DNA from: Chthoniobacterales bacterium
Lineage (GTDB): Bacteria > Verrucomicrobiota > Verrucomicrobiia > Chthoniobacterales > UBA6821
Direction of reading: 5' to 3'
Assembly: GCA_026461395.1 (NCBI GenBank)
Contig: JAPJNA010000046.1
Coordinates: 1 to 62,744 of the forward strand
DNA length: 62,744 nt
The notes below the pieces were generated by a model that was given only the letters and a program-made list of their open reading frames with translations, searched no databases and was not told the origin of the DNA. A program made the position numbers and the translations under genes. Shown here piece after piece: positions 7,609 through 16,334 of this stretch (positions are counted from its first letter, which is position 1; every line of letters begins with the position of its first letter).

Positions 7609-9791
7609 AAAAAAAATCCCAACCTTCCCCGTCCCGGAAAACCTCCGGAAAGTCCGTCAAGCCAACTCCTGCAGTCAAGAAGGCACCGGCTAAAAAGCCC
7701 ATGCTTAAACTGGCCAAGCCGACCAAGCCTGCACCAAAAGTAGCTGTCAAAAAGCCACTTCCGGCGAAACAAGTAGCAAAAAAACCGATTTCCAAGACCC
7801 CTCTTTCCAAGCCATCACTCGCAGCTAAGAAGGCACCGGCTGGAAAGCCTGCGCCCGTGGCTAAGAAGGCACAGGCTGGAAAGCCTGCGCCTAAGCAAAC
7901 TAAACCTGCTAGACCAGTTTCAAAGGCGCCTATCAAAAAGTCGCTTCCAGCAAAAACGGTTTCCAAGACAGTACCCGCGTCATCCAAGGCTCCCGCTGTT
8001 ACCAAGACCTCTTTAGCCAAATCGACTCCCGTCGCATCGGGAAAACCTTCAGCAAAGGCTAATGCGGCCAAGGGTGTAAAGAGCGGTGTTTCCCTCTCCC
8101 TTTCAGGCCAGGCTCCCGCCAACGCGCTCGAAGCCCAAAAGCTTCTTCAGGAAAAGATCCGTGAACTTCTGAAACTCGCCAAGGAACAGGGCTACATCAC
8201 TTTCGAGGATCTGGACGAGCATCTTCCCGAGGGAATGAATGATCCCGATACGATCGATGCAATCCTGACCCAACTTCGTGCAGTCGAGATCGATATCATC
8301 GATGCCTCCGATGTCGACAGGGTCAAGGAACCCAAACGTCCCGATGACGAGGAGAAGGATGACAAGGAAAAGGAAGAGAAGGAAGAGAAGGCCGATGGCC
8401 GCCTCGATATCCTTGACGACCCTGTCCGCATGTATCTCAAACAGATGGGCCAGGTTCCCCTCCTCACCCGCGAGCAGGAAGTGGAGATCTCGAAGCGTAT
8501 CGAGGAAGCCGAAATCAGGATGCAGGATGTCCTCTATCGATTCGGCTTTATTGCTCACGCCTATCTCGACATGTCACAGCGCCTGCTCGATTCTCGCGAA
8601 CGTTTCGACCGCGTTATTCAGGACAAGAAAATCGAAAGCCGCGAACGCTACCTCAAGCTACTCCCGCGTCTGAGCCAGCAACTCCAGCGCCTAGCCGATG
8701 TCGTTTCGGATCATTACGTCAGCAAGATTGCTCCGGCTAAGAAATCCCCCGTTCCCAAGGATGTGGCAGTCTTCGAGAAGCAGATCGACGAGGTCGTGAA
8801 GATCTATCCCAAGTTTTTCTTCAAATCTAAGATAGTAGAGGACTTCGTCACCCATGCCGACGACCACCTGAAGACACTTCTCTCGCTTCGGGCCGAGCAC
8901 CAAAAGCATGCTTCGAAAAAAGATCAGGATGCCCAGCACAAGCGTCACGTAGGCTCCCTCGCCGCCCAGATCGACGAAGCTCATCGTCGGAACTGGATGA
9001 CGATCGAGAACTATCACGATCGTCACCGAGAGCTGAAGCGTAACTTCCGCGAGGCACTCCGCGCCAAGACCGAGATGGTCGAGGCCAACCTGCGTCTCGT
9101 TATTTCGATCGCCAAGAAATACACCAACAGGGGTCTCTCTTTCCTTGACCTCATTCAGGAAGGGAACATGGGCCTCATGAAGGCCGTGGAGAAGTTCGAG
9201 TATCGCCGCGGTTACAAGTTCTCAACCTACGCCACCTGGTGGATTCGCCAAGCGATCACCCGCTCGATTGCCGATCAGGCCCGCACCATCCGCATTCCGG
9301 TGCACATGATCGAGACGATCAATAAACTTATCCGCGTGCAGAAGCAGCTCGTCCAGGAGTATGGCCGGGAACCTTCCGCCGAGGAGATTGCCGACGAAAT
9401 CCAACTCCCAGTTGGTCGCGTTCAAGCTGTCCTTAAGATGGCCCAGCAGCCGATTTCGCTTCAGGCGCCTGTCGGCGACAGCGATGATACAAGCTTTGGG
9501 GATTTCATCGAGGATAAATCTGCTGAGAACCCGTCGGACATGGCGGCGATCGTCCTCCTCAAGGAGAAGATCAAGGATGTGCTCGAATCTCTCACCGAGC
9601 GCGAGCGTCAGGTTCTCGAACAACGTTTTGGACTCGTCGACGGCTACTCCAGGACTCTCGAGGAGGTTGGCAAACAGTTCAAGGTCACCCGCGAGCGTAT
9701 CCGACAGATTGAGGCCAAAGCTCTCCGCAAGATGCGTCACCCCACCCGTCTCCGTCAGCTAGAGGGATTCCTCGAGCCGAAGGATATGTGA
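7605..9791 (+). CDS. rpoD: RNA polymerase primary sigma factor RpoD (sigma-70) with KAP-rich tail
   Basis: A 728-residue housekeeping sigma factor. Residues 1 to about 165 are an unusual Lys/Ala/Pro-rich basic tail resembling histone H1 C-termini, with an internal 12-residue tandem repeat. Region 1.1-like helices (about 185-235), an acidic stretch (about 240-262, [15 protein letters not shown]) and region 1.2 follow. Region 2 (about 495-550, [27 protein letters not shown]), region 3 and region 4 (about 660-715, [18 protein letters not shown]) are fully conserved. Translation probably begins at TTG 7605, overlapping the dnaG stop; the next ATG is at about 7701 inside the tail. A strong terminator follows. 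Confidence 0.95.
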   Translation: MKKKSQPSPSRKTSGKSVKPTPAVKKAPAKKPMLKLAKPTKPAPKVAVKKPLPAKQVAKKPISKTPLSKPSLAAKKAPAGKPAPVAKKAQAGKPAPKQTKPARPVSKAPIKKSLPAKTVSKTVPASSKAPAVTKTSLAKSTPVASGKPSAKANAAKGVKSGVSLSLSGQAPANALEAQKLLQEKIRELLKLAKEQGYITFEDLDEHLPEGMNDPDTIDAILTQLRAVEIDIIDASDVDRVKEPKRPDDEEKDDKEKEEKEEKADGRLDILDDPVRMYLKQMGQVPLLTREQEVEISKRIEEAEIRMQDVLYRFGFIAHAYLDMSQRLLDSRERFDRVIQDKKIESRERYLKLLPRLSQQLQRLADVVSDHYVSKIAPAKKSPVPKDVAVFEKQIDEVVKIYPKFFFKSKIVEDFVTHADDHLKTLLSLRAEHQKHASKKDQDAQHKRHVGSLAAQIDEAHRRNWMTIENYHDRHRELKRNFREALRAKTEMVEANLRLVISIAKKYTNRGLSFLDLIQEGNMGLMKAVEKFEYRRGYKFSTYATWWIRQAITRSIADQARTIRIPVHMIETINKLIRVQKQLVQEYGREPSAEEIADEIQLPVGRVQAVLKMAQQPISLQAPVGDSDDTSFGDFIEDKSAENPSDMAAIVLLKEKIKDVLESLTERERQVLEQRFGLVDGYSRTLEEVGKQFKVTRERIRQIEAKALRKMRHPTRLRQLEGFLEPKDM
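7824..7895 (+). repeat. 36-bp tandem repeat inside rpoD
   Basis: Two near-identical 36-base units (7824-7859 and 7860-7895) encode [12 protein letters not shown] and [12 protein letters not shown]. They lie in the basic tail of RpoD and show that the tail grows by in-frame duplication. Confidence 0.85.
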
Positions 9792-9815
9792 AACGGCAAC
9801 TCGTAACATTTCCGA

Positions 9816-9850
9816 AAAGGGGGGCATTTCGAATGCCCCCTTTTTCTTTT
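9816..9850 (+). terminator. Rho-independent terminator of dnaG-rpoD
   Basis: GGGGCATT (9822-9829) pairs with AATGCCCC (9833-9840) around a TCG loop, flanked by A-rich sequence and followed by TTTTTCTTTT. It lies 25 bases after the rpoD stop and should end the dnaG-rpoD transcript. Confidence 0.92.
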
Positions 9851-9893
9851 GCAACAAGTGCGCATTTTCGGTGTTAAACTCTTGAGACGATCC

Positions 9894-10268
9894 ATGGATA
9901 TGAACCCTAAACCTCAGCAAAAAGAACTTTGTAAACTGAACGAACTGGAAAATCCCCAGGACGATTCTCTTTGGAATCTTCTTTCAGCCGACGCGAAAGC
10001 CCATCCCATAGCCCCTTCCCCCTGGTTTGCGGCACGGACTGTTGCGCAAGCCAGAGCAATAACTCAAGGCCAGTGGAATACACGTGCGCTGCTTTTACGC
10101 TGGCTGATGCCCATTCCTCTTGCAGGACTGGCTCTTGTTGCCCTGCTATTCTCGCAGGGAGTGGGACTGCAAAACCTTAAGGACTTTGGAAAACTTGGAG
10201 CCGATTCCTATGTCTCTACGGACTCGGAATTTGAGCAGCATATGGAACTCCTCTGTTTCACAGAGTAA
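9894..10268 (+). CDS. Small hypothetical membrane protein
   Basis: A 124-residue protein of unknown function. It has a charged N-terminal half (about 1-70) and a single hydrophobic segment at about 76-97 (LLLRWLMPIPLAGLALVALLF), then a short acidic tail. The layout, cytoplasmic head plus one membrane helix, resembles small anti-sigma-like or membrane-tether proteins, but no motif supports this. The ATG at 9894 is chosen because upstream in-frame starts fall in the rpoD terminator. It follows rpoD but is separated by the terminator, so it needs its own promoter. Confidence 0.5.
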   Translation: MDMNPKPQQKELCKLNELENPQDDSLWNLLSADAKAHPIAPSPWFAARTVAQARAITQGQWNTRALLLRWLMPIPLAGLALVALLFSQGVGLQNLKDFGKLGADSYVSTDSEFEQHMELLCFTE

Positions 10269-10270
10269 GA

Positions 10271-10412
10271 GTTCAGAGCGAAAGCTGAAAGCTGAAGACC
10301 GAGTCGAGGGACGAGAGTCGAGCGTCGAGAGTTGAGGGCCAGATGGGGGAAACCTCTCATCCATCCACTGAAAATAGCGAAAACTTCAGGTTTCAAGTAT
10401 CAGCTTTCATCC
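10271..10412. repeat. GCTGAAAGCTGAAG-type spacer repeats between convergent genes
   Basis: The phrase AAAGCTGAAAGCTGAAG (10281-10297) is answered on the opposite strand by CTTCAGGTTTCAAG and CAGCTTTCATCC (10384-10412). Between them lies a low-complexity run of GTCGAG-like words (10301-10338). The same words recur at 50521-50556 and 60348-60503, so this is a dispersed spacer family. No gene is visible. Confidence 0.6.
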
Positions 10413-10419
10413 TTCCGTG

Positions 10420-11025
10420 CTAGTCCCCCACGGTCACAGGGGTGTTCAGCCCTACTCTTGAGTAGATGATCTCAGCCATTTCCTTAGGTAGGCGGATGCA
10501 ACCGTGAGAGGCTGGGTATCCGGGCAGGATCCCTGCATGCATGCCTACACCCTGGGGGGTGAGGCGTAGAAAGAATTTCATCGGTGCACCGCTGAAGCGG
10601 GTGCCGCTAGGAGCGGCGTCGTGTTTACTGCTGACGCCTGAGCGGACTACCTGTCCCGAACCATTGACAAAGTTTCCATAGAGAGAGGAATAATGATTAA
10701 GATCCTTCTCGATCACGAAGAAGTTACCCTTCGGTGTCCAGCCGTTACGGCGACCCGAGGAGATAGGGGAATCAACAGCAACTTTCCCCCCCACGAGCAA
10801 ATAGACGCGCTGTTTAGAGAGAGAGACCACGATGGAAAGGGGCTGTGTTGAAGTCCTTTCGAGTAATGAGCTATTCACCTTGCCTGGCTCCTGAGTTGAG
10901 ATGAGTTCCGAGGCCGGCTTCATGGGGTTGATTTGAGGTTTCCTGGGCTCCGACGCCAAAAGGCCCGTGCATTGAATTCCCGGAATCACGATTCCTATAA
11001 AAAGAATCAATCGGAAGGCATTCAT
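10420..11025 (-). CDS. L,D-transpeptidase (YkuD domain)
   Basis: A 201-residue secreted peptidoglycan cross-linking enzyme. An N-terminal signal peptide (hydrophobic FRLILFIGIVIPGI, then QC) could be processed by signal peptidase I or II; the lipobox is weak. The YkuD catalytic signature is intact near residue 170: HAGILPGYPASHGCIRLP, with Cys as nucleophile. The domain starts with IVVSLSKQRVYLLVGG, the usual first strand. Family members form 3-3 cross-links or attach lipoproteins to the wall. The ATG at 11025 (MNAFRL) gives a compact signal peptide; an in-frame ATG at 11049 is possible. It is divergent from hemW. Confidence 0.88.
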   Translation of the reverse strand: MNAFRLILFIGIVIPGIQCTGLLASEPRKPQINPMKPASELISTQEPGKVNSSLLERTSTQPLSIVVSLSKQRVYLLVGGKVAVDSPISSGRRNGWTPKGNFFVIEKDLNHYSSLYGNFVNGSGQVVRSGVSSKHDAAPSGTRFSGAPMKFFLRLTPQGVGMHAGILPGYPASHGCIRLPKEMAEIIYSRVGLNTPVTVGD

Positions 11026-11185
11026 GGATAACAGATTTGCAAAGAGCACGGGGTAGACATGGTGCGCTAATATAGTGGAAAGCTAGCATCAGGATGCTCT
11101 GCGCGCGATCTCTTCCTGTTCTATTGTCCAACCCTTGAGTGAAGCCAAATATTCGGGTTTAGTGGAGAGAGTACAGAAAAGAAGT

Positions 11186-12277
11186 ATGATCGAGCATCTC
11201 TACATCCACATTCCTTTCTGTCCGAACATTTGCCCCTACTGCGCATTTTACAAAGAATCAGCAGGACGGGAGCGTGTTGAAACCTTTCTCGATGCCCTGC
11301 TTGTGGAGACTGAGCAGTGGTCGTCTCAGTTGAAACCCAGGACTATTTTTTTTGGAGGCGGCACCCCCAGCGCTCTCTCGATCCCGCAGTTCGAAAAGCT
11401 CCTGGGAGGCCTCCGCGCGAGACTTGACCTGAGTCAGGTTGAGGAGTGGACCATCGAGATGAATCCGGCAACTGTGGCGACGGACAAAGCAGCTCTGCTC
11501 AAGGAGGCCGGGATCAATCGGATCAGCATGGGTGTCCAGTCCTGGGATGATGCAGTGCTGAAATCGCTTGGGCGAACGCACGATGCGGACAAAGCGGAGG
11601 ATTCATTTCATACACTCCGGAAAGCCGGTTTCGATAATCTTTCGATCGATCTCATTTTCGGGGTACCCGGACAATCCCTGGAATCATGGAGAGACTCGCT
11701 GGAGCGGAGCCTTCGTTTGGCCCCCGAACATCTCTCTGCCTATGGTCTTACCTACGAGGAGGATACCGAATTCTTTACTAAGCTGGGACGCGGGGAAATG
11801 GCTCCTGACGAGGGGTTGGAGGCCGATCAGTTCGAACTGACCGCGGAGCTGCTGGGCATCGCCGGATACGCACAATACGAGGTTTCCAATTACTCCCTCC
11901 CTCGACGGGAGTCACAGCACAATTCCGCTTACTGGAGAGGGTCGGACTATATTGGTCTAGGTCCGAGTGCTTTCTCTACCATGGGATCCAAGCGTTGGCG
12001 CAATATCCGGGAAACGGGAATCTACAGCGAGACCACCATGGCAGGTCGCACTGCCATTGATTTCGAAGAGGAAGTTTCCGAGCCAGTAAAGGCTGGAGAG
12101 AGGGCTGCCTTCGGGATGAGGACCAATGCAGGCTTACCATTTTCGGAATCTACACCGTGGGAACTAGAGCTCAGGCAGGCTGCCGGAGAGGGGCTAGTGA
12201 TATTCAAGGGAGACCGTTGGCTCCTTACGGCCAGAGGACGTCTTCTTGCCGACACAGTAGCGGAGATCTTTGTGTGA
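11186..12277 (+). CDS. hemW: HemW-like radical SAM haem chaperone
   Basis: A 363-residue radical SAM protein of the HemN/HemW family. The cluster motif CPNICPYC (CxxxCxxC) is near residue 20 and the GGGTPS SAM-binding motif near residue 57. IGVQS-like text appears as RISMGVQSWDD. The sequence lacks the N-terminal extension of true oxygen-independent coproporphyrinogen oxidase HemN, so HemW, which delivers haem to respiratory proteins, is the better call. That suits the cydAB genes 1.2 kb downstream. The ATG at 11186 is preferred over an upstream TTG at 11135; purine-rich AAAAGAAG precedes it. Its stop overlaps the next gene. Confidence 0.88.
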   Translation: MIEHLYIHIPFCPNICPYCAFYKESAGRERVETFLDALLVETEQWSSQLKPRTIFFGGGTPSALSIPQFEKLLGGLRARLDLSQVEEWTIEMNPATVATDKAALLKEAGINRISMGVQSWDDAVLKSLGRTHDADKAEDSFHTLRKAGFDNLSIDLIFGVPGQSLESWRDSLERSLRLAPEHLSAYGLTYEEDTEFFTKLGRGEMAPDEGLEADQFELTAELLGIAGYAQYEVSNYSLPRRESQHNSAYWRGSDYIGLGPSAFSTMGSKRWRNIRETGIYSETTMAGRTAIDFEEEVSEPVKAGERAAFGMRTNAGLPFSESTPWELELRQAAGEGLVIFKGDRWLLTARGRLLADTVAEIFV

Positions 12278-13377
12278 ACGCCTTCGATGTCATTATCATC
12301 GGTGCGGGGCCGGCTGGTAGCACCTGCGCGACGCTCTGTTCCGAGGCAGGCCAGCGAGTGCTCTTGCTGGAGGCTTCCCGCTTTCCAAGAGACAAGGTCT
12401 GCGGGGATTGCCTGAATCCCGCCGCATGGCCTGTTCTTGAGCGACTTGTTGTCGAGGAGCGCGTCCGCGCACTCACTTCGACCACACCGGAAAAGATCCG
12501 ATTTTCCGTTGCCGATGCCGGTTCTACGGAAATCCCCGTTCCTAAATCTCAGGGTAAGGGCAACACCTCTGAATTGGTAGTCAGGCGTCGCGATCTGGAT
12601 GAGCTGCTAGTTGAGCGTGCTATCGAGGCTGGCGTCCAGTTCCAAGACGGCTCACCCGTGACCGCATTGCGCAAGGTCTCAGGGCAATGGGAAGTCACCA
12701 CCTCCACGGGCGATTATCACCTTGGTAAGCGAATCGTCGCGGCCGATGGCCGGAACTCCGTGACAGCCCGCTATCTCGGCATGCACACCTCAAGACGACG
12801 CAAGGGAAGGATCGGCCTCCAGGTTCATATCCCCCACCCCACGGGTTATGACAGTGCTTTGGAGATGAGGATCTATCGACATGGCTACGGCGGCCTGGCG
12901 GACCTTGGAAACGGCCTGGCAAATCTGTGTCTGGTAGCCAACGACGGAGAGATGAAGGAACTGCGCAAGGAGGCCGAGATTCATTACGGACTTACTTCTG
13001 CCTGCGCCTGGCGGAGCATTACCCCAATTTCGAGAGCAAGTGCGCCCCATGTGGCCCGTGAGGGTGTCTTCCTCTGCGGTGATGCAGCGCGTGTCGTGGA
13101 ACCCTTTACCGGCGAAGGGATCTCTTTTGCCCTGAGAAGTGGCGCCCTTCTTGCCGACATCCTGAACACGGGAAAATCGGACTGCACTAAGGTTCAGGCA
13201 AGTCAGGAAGAACTCTATCGGAGAGGACATCGGGATCTTTATAGGAGCGGACTTCTCGTGAACCGCTTGACCTGCCTTCTTTCCGAGCACCCAAAGATTG
13301 CCCATGCACTGAGTCCATTCCTTCTGAAACACCCCAATCTCCTTACTTTCCTCACAAGCAAGGTGATCAGTATATAA
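12274..13377 (+). CDS. FAD-dependent oxidoreductase, geranylgeranyl-reductase-like
   Basis: A 367-residue flavoprotein of the PHBH/geranylgeranyl reductase type. The dinucleotide-binding motif GAGPAGSTCA is at residues 8-17, followed by RDKVCGDCLNP, a pattern shared with geranylgeranyl reductases and some FAD halogenases and monooxygenases. The second FAD motif is near residue 269 (LCGDAARVVEPFTGEGISFA). Reduction of an isoprenoid side chain (quinone or lipid) would fit a respiratory neighbourhood, but the substrate is inferred. The GTG at 12274 overlaps the hemW stop by four bases, giving translational coupling; the longer open frame upstream lies inside hemW. Confidence 0.8.
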   Translation: MNAFDVIIIGAGPAGSTCATLCSEAGQRVLLLEASRFPRDKVCGDCLNPAAWPVLERLVVEERVRALTSTTPEKIRFSVADAGSTEIPVPKSQGKGNTSELVVRRRDLDELLVERAIEAGVQFQDGSPVTALRKVSGQWEVTTSTGDYHLGKRIVAADGRNSVTARYLGMHTSRRRKGRIGLQVHIPHPTGYDSALEMRIYRHGYGGLADLGNGLANLCLVANDGEMKELRKEAEIHYGLTSACAWRSITPISRASAPHVAREGVFLCGDAARVVEPFTGEGISFALRSGALLADILNTGKSDCTKVQASQEELYRRGHRDLYRSGLLVNRLTCLLSEHPKIAHALSPFLLKHPNLLTFLTSKVISI

Positions 13378-13459
13378 TATAATGAATTACTTTGTTTTTG
13401 ATTTCGTAGTTGAAGTTAGGTCGACTTTGGCCTTTTGATCACAAAGCACTCACTCATCC

Positions 13460-14998
13460 ATGTCCGTAGAAATCCTCTCTCGCATCCAGTTCGCCCTTAC
13501 CGTCTCCTTCCATTTCCTCTACCCGCCAATGACGATCGGCTTGGGGATGCTCTTGGTGATCATGGAGGGACTCTACCTCAAGACAAAGAATCCCCTCTTC
13601 CATCAGATGGCCCATTTCTGGACGCGGATCTTCGGACTGATCTTCGCCATCGGCGTTGCCACAGGGATCGTCATGGAGTTTGAGTTCGGGACGAACTGGG
13701 CTGCCTACTCCCGCTTTGTCGGTGACATCTTCGGGAGTGCCCTTGCCGCAGAGGGCATCTTTGCCTTCTTCCTCGAGTCTGGATTCCTAGCTTTGCTTCT
13801 CTTTGGTTGGGACAAAGTCGGCCCCAAGATGCACTTCTTCGCCACATGCATGGTGTGCCTTGGATCGCATTTCAGCGCCATCTGGATCCTGATCGCCAAT
13901 TCCTGGATGCAGACACCTGCAGGATTCCATCTGGAAAAAATCACTGGCTTAGTCCACACCCGCCTTCCCGAGGGTTACATCGTCCAGGCATCCGACATGG
14001 GTCATGTACGCGCCGTGGTGGATAACTTCTGGGCCATGATTGCTAATCCCTCATCCCTAAACCGGATCTGTCACGTGGTCTTCGGTGCGTGGCTTGTGGG
14101 TGCTTTCCTTGTCATGAGTATCTGTGCTTGGTACCTGCTCAAGGGACGCTTCACGGCCTTCGCCCGCAAATCAATGACCATAGCGGCCTGCTTTGCCGCC
14201 TTCACCACAATCCTTCAATCGATCAGTGCAGATGCCACCGCTCGTGGCGTGGTTCGTACCCAACCAATCAAGCTGGCCTCGATGGAAGGAGTCTACCAGA
14301 CACACGATTACACCCCGATGACTCTCTTTGGTTATGTCGACACCAAGAACCAGACTGTCCACGGCCCGCAGATCCCGGCACTCCTGAGCTTCCTCTGCTT
14401 TCATAATTTCAAGCAACCGGTGCAGGGACTCCTCTCCATGCCAAGCGACGAGTTCCTGGCAGCGCGTCATCCAGGCCTCTCCAAGGAAAAGCTCGCCGAG
14501 ATCAGGCCGAATTACTGGCCCGTCGTCGGGGCTGTCTTTCAGACCTATCATCTCATGATCGGCCTTGGATCGGCAGTCTTTGGTCTCTCCTTCCTGGCTC
14601 TCACACTTCTCTGGAAAGGCTGGCTCTTCAGGGCGGATAATCCACTCATCCGGGCTCTTCTCTGGATCTATGTCTTCGCAGTGGCAGCCCCCCAGATCTG
14701 CATGCAGTCCGGTTGGTTCACCGCCGAGATGGGTCGCCAGCCTTGGATCGTCTACAACATGCTCAAGACCTCTGACGGTCTTTCCAGAGCAGTGCATGCA
14801 AATCAGGTGCTTTTCTCGATCATCCTTTTTGCCCTGATCTACATTCTTCTTTTCGTCACTTTCATCTATTTGCTGAACCGCAAGATCCAGCATGGTCCGG
14901 ATGAGGATCAGGATCATTACACCAAGGCTCCAGGCGTGAACGACCCCATAGCCACCGCCCTCTTCACCAAGAAGGGGCGTGCTTCCAGTCAGGAGTAA
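13460..14998 (+). CDS. cydA: Cytochrome bd ubiquinol oxidase subunit I
   Basis: A 512-residue integral membrane haem subunit that oxidises quinol and reduces oxygen. The N-terminal haem b595 ligand region ([13 protein letters not shown]), the [24 protein letters not shown] segment, the quinol-loop region and the strongly conserved [15 protein letters not shown] are all present. About nine membrane helices are visible. It starts at ATG 13460 after a CA-rich leader without a Shine-Dalgarno site. It pairs with cydB 25 bases downstream. No cydX or cydCD assembly genes are adjacent. Bd oxidases typically serve low-oxygen growth and peroxide resistance. Confidence 0.97.
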   Translation: MSVEILSRIQFALTVSFHFLYPPMTIGLGMLLVIMEGLYLKTKNPLFHQMAHFWTRIFGLIFAIGVATGIVMEFEFGTNWAAYSRFVGDIFGSALAAEGIFAFFLESGFLALLLFGWDKVGPKMHFFATCMVCLGSHFSAIWILIANSWMQTPAGFHLEKITGLVHTRLPEGYIVQASDMGHVRAVVDNFWAMIANPSSLNRICHVVFGAWLVGAFLVMSICAWYLLKGRFTAFARKSMTIAACFAAFTTILQSISADATARGVVRTQPIKLASMEGVYQTHDYTPMTLFGYVDTKNQTVHGPQIPALLSFLCFHNFKQPVQGLLSMPSDEFLAARHPGLSKEKLAEIRPNYWPVVGAVFQTYHLMIGLGSAVFGLSFLALTLLWKGWLFRADNPLIRALLWIYVFAVAAPQICMQSGWFTAEMGRQPWIVYNMLKTSDGLSRAVHANQVLFSIILFALIYILLFVTFIYLLNRKIQHGPDEDQDHYTKAPGVNDPIATALFTKKGRASSQE

Positions 14999-15023
14999 TT
15001 CATAACCCTCCCTTCCACTGGCC

Positions 15024-16061
15024 ATGCACCAACTCTTTCATTTCCTGAATCTGAACATCATCTGGTTCATCCTCGTTGGCATCCTTTTCACGGGATACGC
15101 CATCTTGGATGGGTTCGACTTCGGCGTCGGAATCCTCCATCTCTTTGTGAAGAAGGACGAGGATCGCCGCATCCTGCTGAATTCGATTGGTCCCGTCTGG
15201 GATGGAAACGAAGTCTGGCTTGTCACCGGCGGAGGAGCTCTCTTTGCCGCCTTCCCGGGAGCCTACGCGACGGTCTTCTCAGGATTCTACGATGCCTTCA
15301 TGCTCCTGCTGGCCGCCCTGATCTTCCGAGCCGTGGCGATTGAGTTCCGCAGTAAGGAACCGGGTAAAGCCTGGAGGAGATCCTGGGATATCGCCTTCAG
15401 TGTCGCCAGTTTCCTAGCCGCGCTTCTGATCGGCGTCGCGATGGGCAATATCACCCGCGGCATCCCCCTCGACAGTCAGGGTGATTTCACCGGCACGTTC
15501 CTAGGACTCCTCAACCCCTACTCCCTCTTGCTGGGAGTCATGGTGGTCGCCCTCTTTGCGATGCACGGAGCCATCTTCCTTGTGCTGAAGACCGAAGGGG
15601 AACTCCAAGCCACGATCAAGAGCTGGGTGCCGCGGCTCATCGCCATCTTCCTTCTTTTGTTCCTAGCCTTCAATATCGCCACCTTCTTTGAGTGTCCTGA
15701 TCTTGTAGCCGTCATGCTGACCCGTCCCTACGGCTTCATCATCTTGGGATTGGATATCGTGGCTGCTATTTCCATCGGTTTGATGACCGCCAAGGGATAC
15801 GAGTTTGGTTCCTTCCTCATGTCAGCACTCACCATGGTCCTGCTCATGGCCGTGCTTGGTATCTCCTATTTCCCTCACATCGTCATGTCCATGCCTAACC
15901 CGGGCAACAGCCTGACGATCTATAACTGCGCCTCATCGCACAAGACGCTCGCCTACATGTTTATCATCGCCGTCATCGGCGTCCCGATCGTCCTGGCTTA
16001 CACTGTCAGCATCTACTGGATCTTCCGTGGCAAGACCCGACTGGGACATGTCGGCTATTGA
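15024..16061 (+). CDS. cydB: Cytochrome bd ubiquinol oxidase subunit II
   Basis: A 345-residue membrane subunit pairing with CydA. Diagnostic motifs are GYAILDGFDFGVGIL near residue 25 and NSIGPVWDGNEVWLVTGGGALFAAFP near residue 55. Eight to nine helices are predicted from hydrophobicity. The length is slightly below E. coli CydB (379), as in many non-proteobacterial enzymes. It starts at ATG 15024 with no Shine-Dalgarno site. No terminator hairpin is visible before the tRNA. Confidence 0.96.
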   Translation: MHQLFHFLNLNIIWFILVGILFTGYAILDGFDFGVGILHLFVKKDEDRRILLNSIGPVWDGNEVWLVTGGGALFAAFPGAYATVFSGFYDAFMLLLAALIFRAVAIEFRSKEPGKAWRRSWDIAFSVASFLAALLIGVAMGNITRGIPLDSQGDFTGTFLGLLNPYSLLLGVMVVALFAMHGAIFLVLKTEGELQATIKSWVPRLIAIFLLLFLAFNIATFFECPDLVAVMLTRPYGFIILGLDIVAAISIGLMTAKGYEFGSFLMSALTMVLLMAVLGISYFPHIVMSMPNPGNSLTIYNCASSHKTLAYMFIIAVIGVPIVLAYTVSIYWIFRGKTRLGHVGY

Positions 16062-16063
16062 AG

Positions 16064-16150
16064 TGAAAGGTGCAAAAGTGAGAAGGTGGAAAGTTATGAT
16101 TCCCTGACAGGAGCTCAACCTTTTTACTTTCTTACATTTTACCATTTTCC
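16064..16150. repeat. Inverted pair of AAGGTG/ACCTTTTTAC spacer words
   Basis: The purine-rich phrase GTGAAAGGTGCAAAAGTGAG at the left is answered by a pyrimidine-rich complement-like phrase (ACCTTTTTACTTTCTTAC) about 40 bases later. It resembles the spacer before dnaG. It fills the gap between cydB and the tRNA. Confidence 0.45.
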
Positions 16151-16152
16151 TC

Positions 16153-16225
16153 GGCGGTGTAGTCCAATGGCAGAGACAAGCGACTTAAAATCGCTCCAGT
16201 GTGGGTTCGAGTCCCACCACCGCTA
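16153..16225 (+). tRNA. tRNA with anticodon UAA (Leu) but type I, short variable loop
   Basis: A full cloverleaf can be folded by eye. The acceptor 16153-16159 pairs with 16218-16224. The D-stem is GTC/GAC (16162-16164 with 16175-16177), with GG in the D loop. The anticodon stem AGCGA/TCGCT encloses loop CTTAAAA, giving anticodon TAA at 16186-16188. The variable region is only five bases (CCAGT, 16196-16200), and the T arm is GTGGG-TTCGAGT-CCCAC. The discriminator is A73, as required by leucyl-tRNA synthetase; CCA is not encoded. Bacterial tRNA-Leu normally has a long variable arm, so this molecule is anomalous. Its D and T arms look more like tRNA-Gly or tRNA-Gln bodies. Confidence 0.9.
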
Positions 16226-16297
16226 GGTTGTTTTTTACTCTCCGATTTTAGCGTGAGTGCTAACGGGCCGAATTATCTTGTACGATATTTGCCTTCG

Positions 16298-16303
16298 TAT
16301 ACT
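16298..16303 (+). promoter_or_regulatory. Possible -10 box for the response-regulator gene
   Basis: TATACT matches the sigma-70 -10 consensus at five of six positions and lies 32 bases before the Shine-Dalgarno-led start. No convincing -35 box is present at 16-18 bases (TTGTAC is only 14 bases away), so this is tentative. Confidence 0.3.
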
Positions 16304-16334
16304 GGGTAAGAGTAGTACACTCTAAGGAGTGCTT

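Noticed and set aside
14171-15025. A 284-codon open frame antisense to cydA
   Set aside because: It lies opposite conserved cydA text and its composition does not resemble a protein.
16236-16265. Half of a CIRCE-like heat-shock operator (GAGTGCTAA) after the tRNA
   Set aside because: Only one half-site is present; the expected TTAGCACTC nine bases upstream is absent and no chaperone gene follows.
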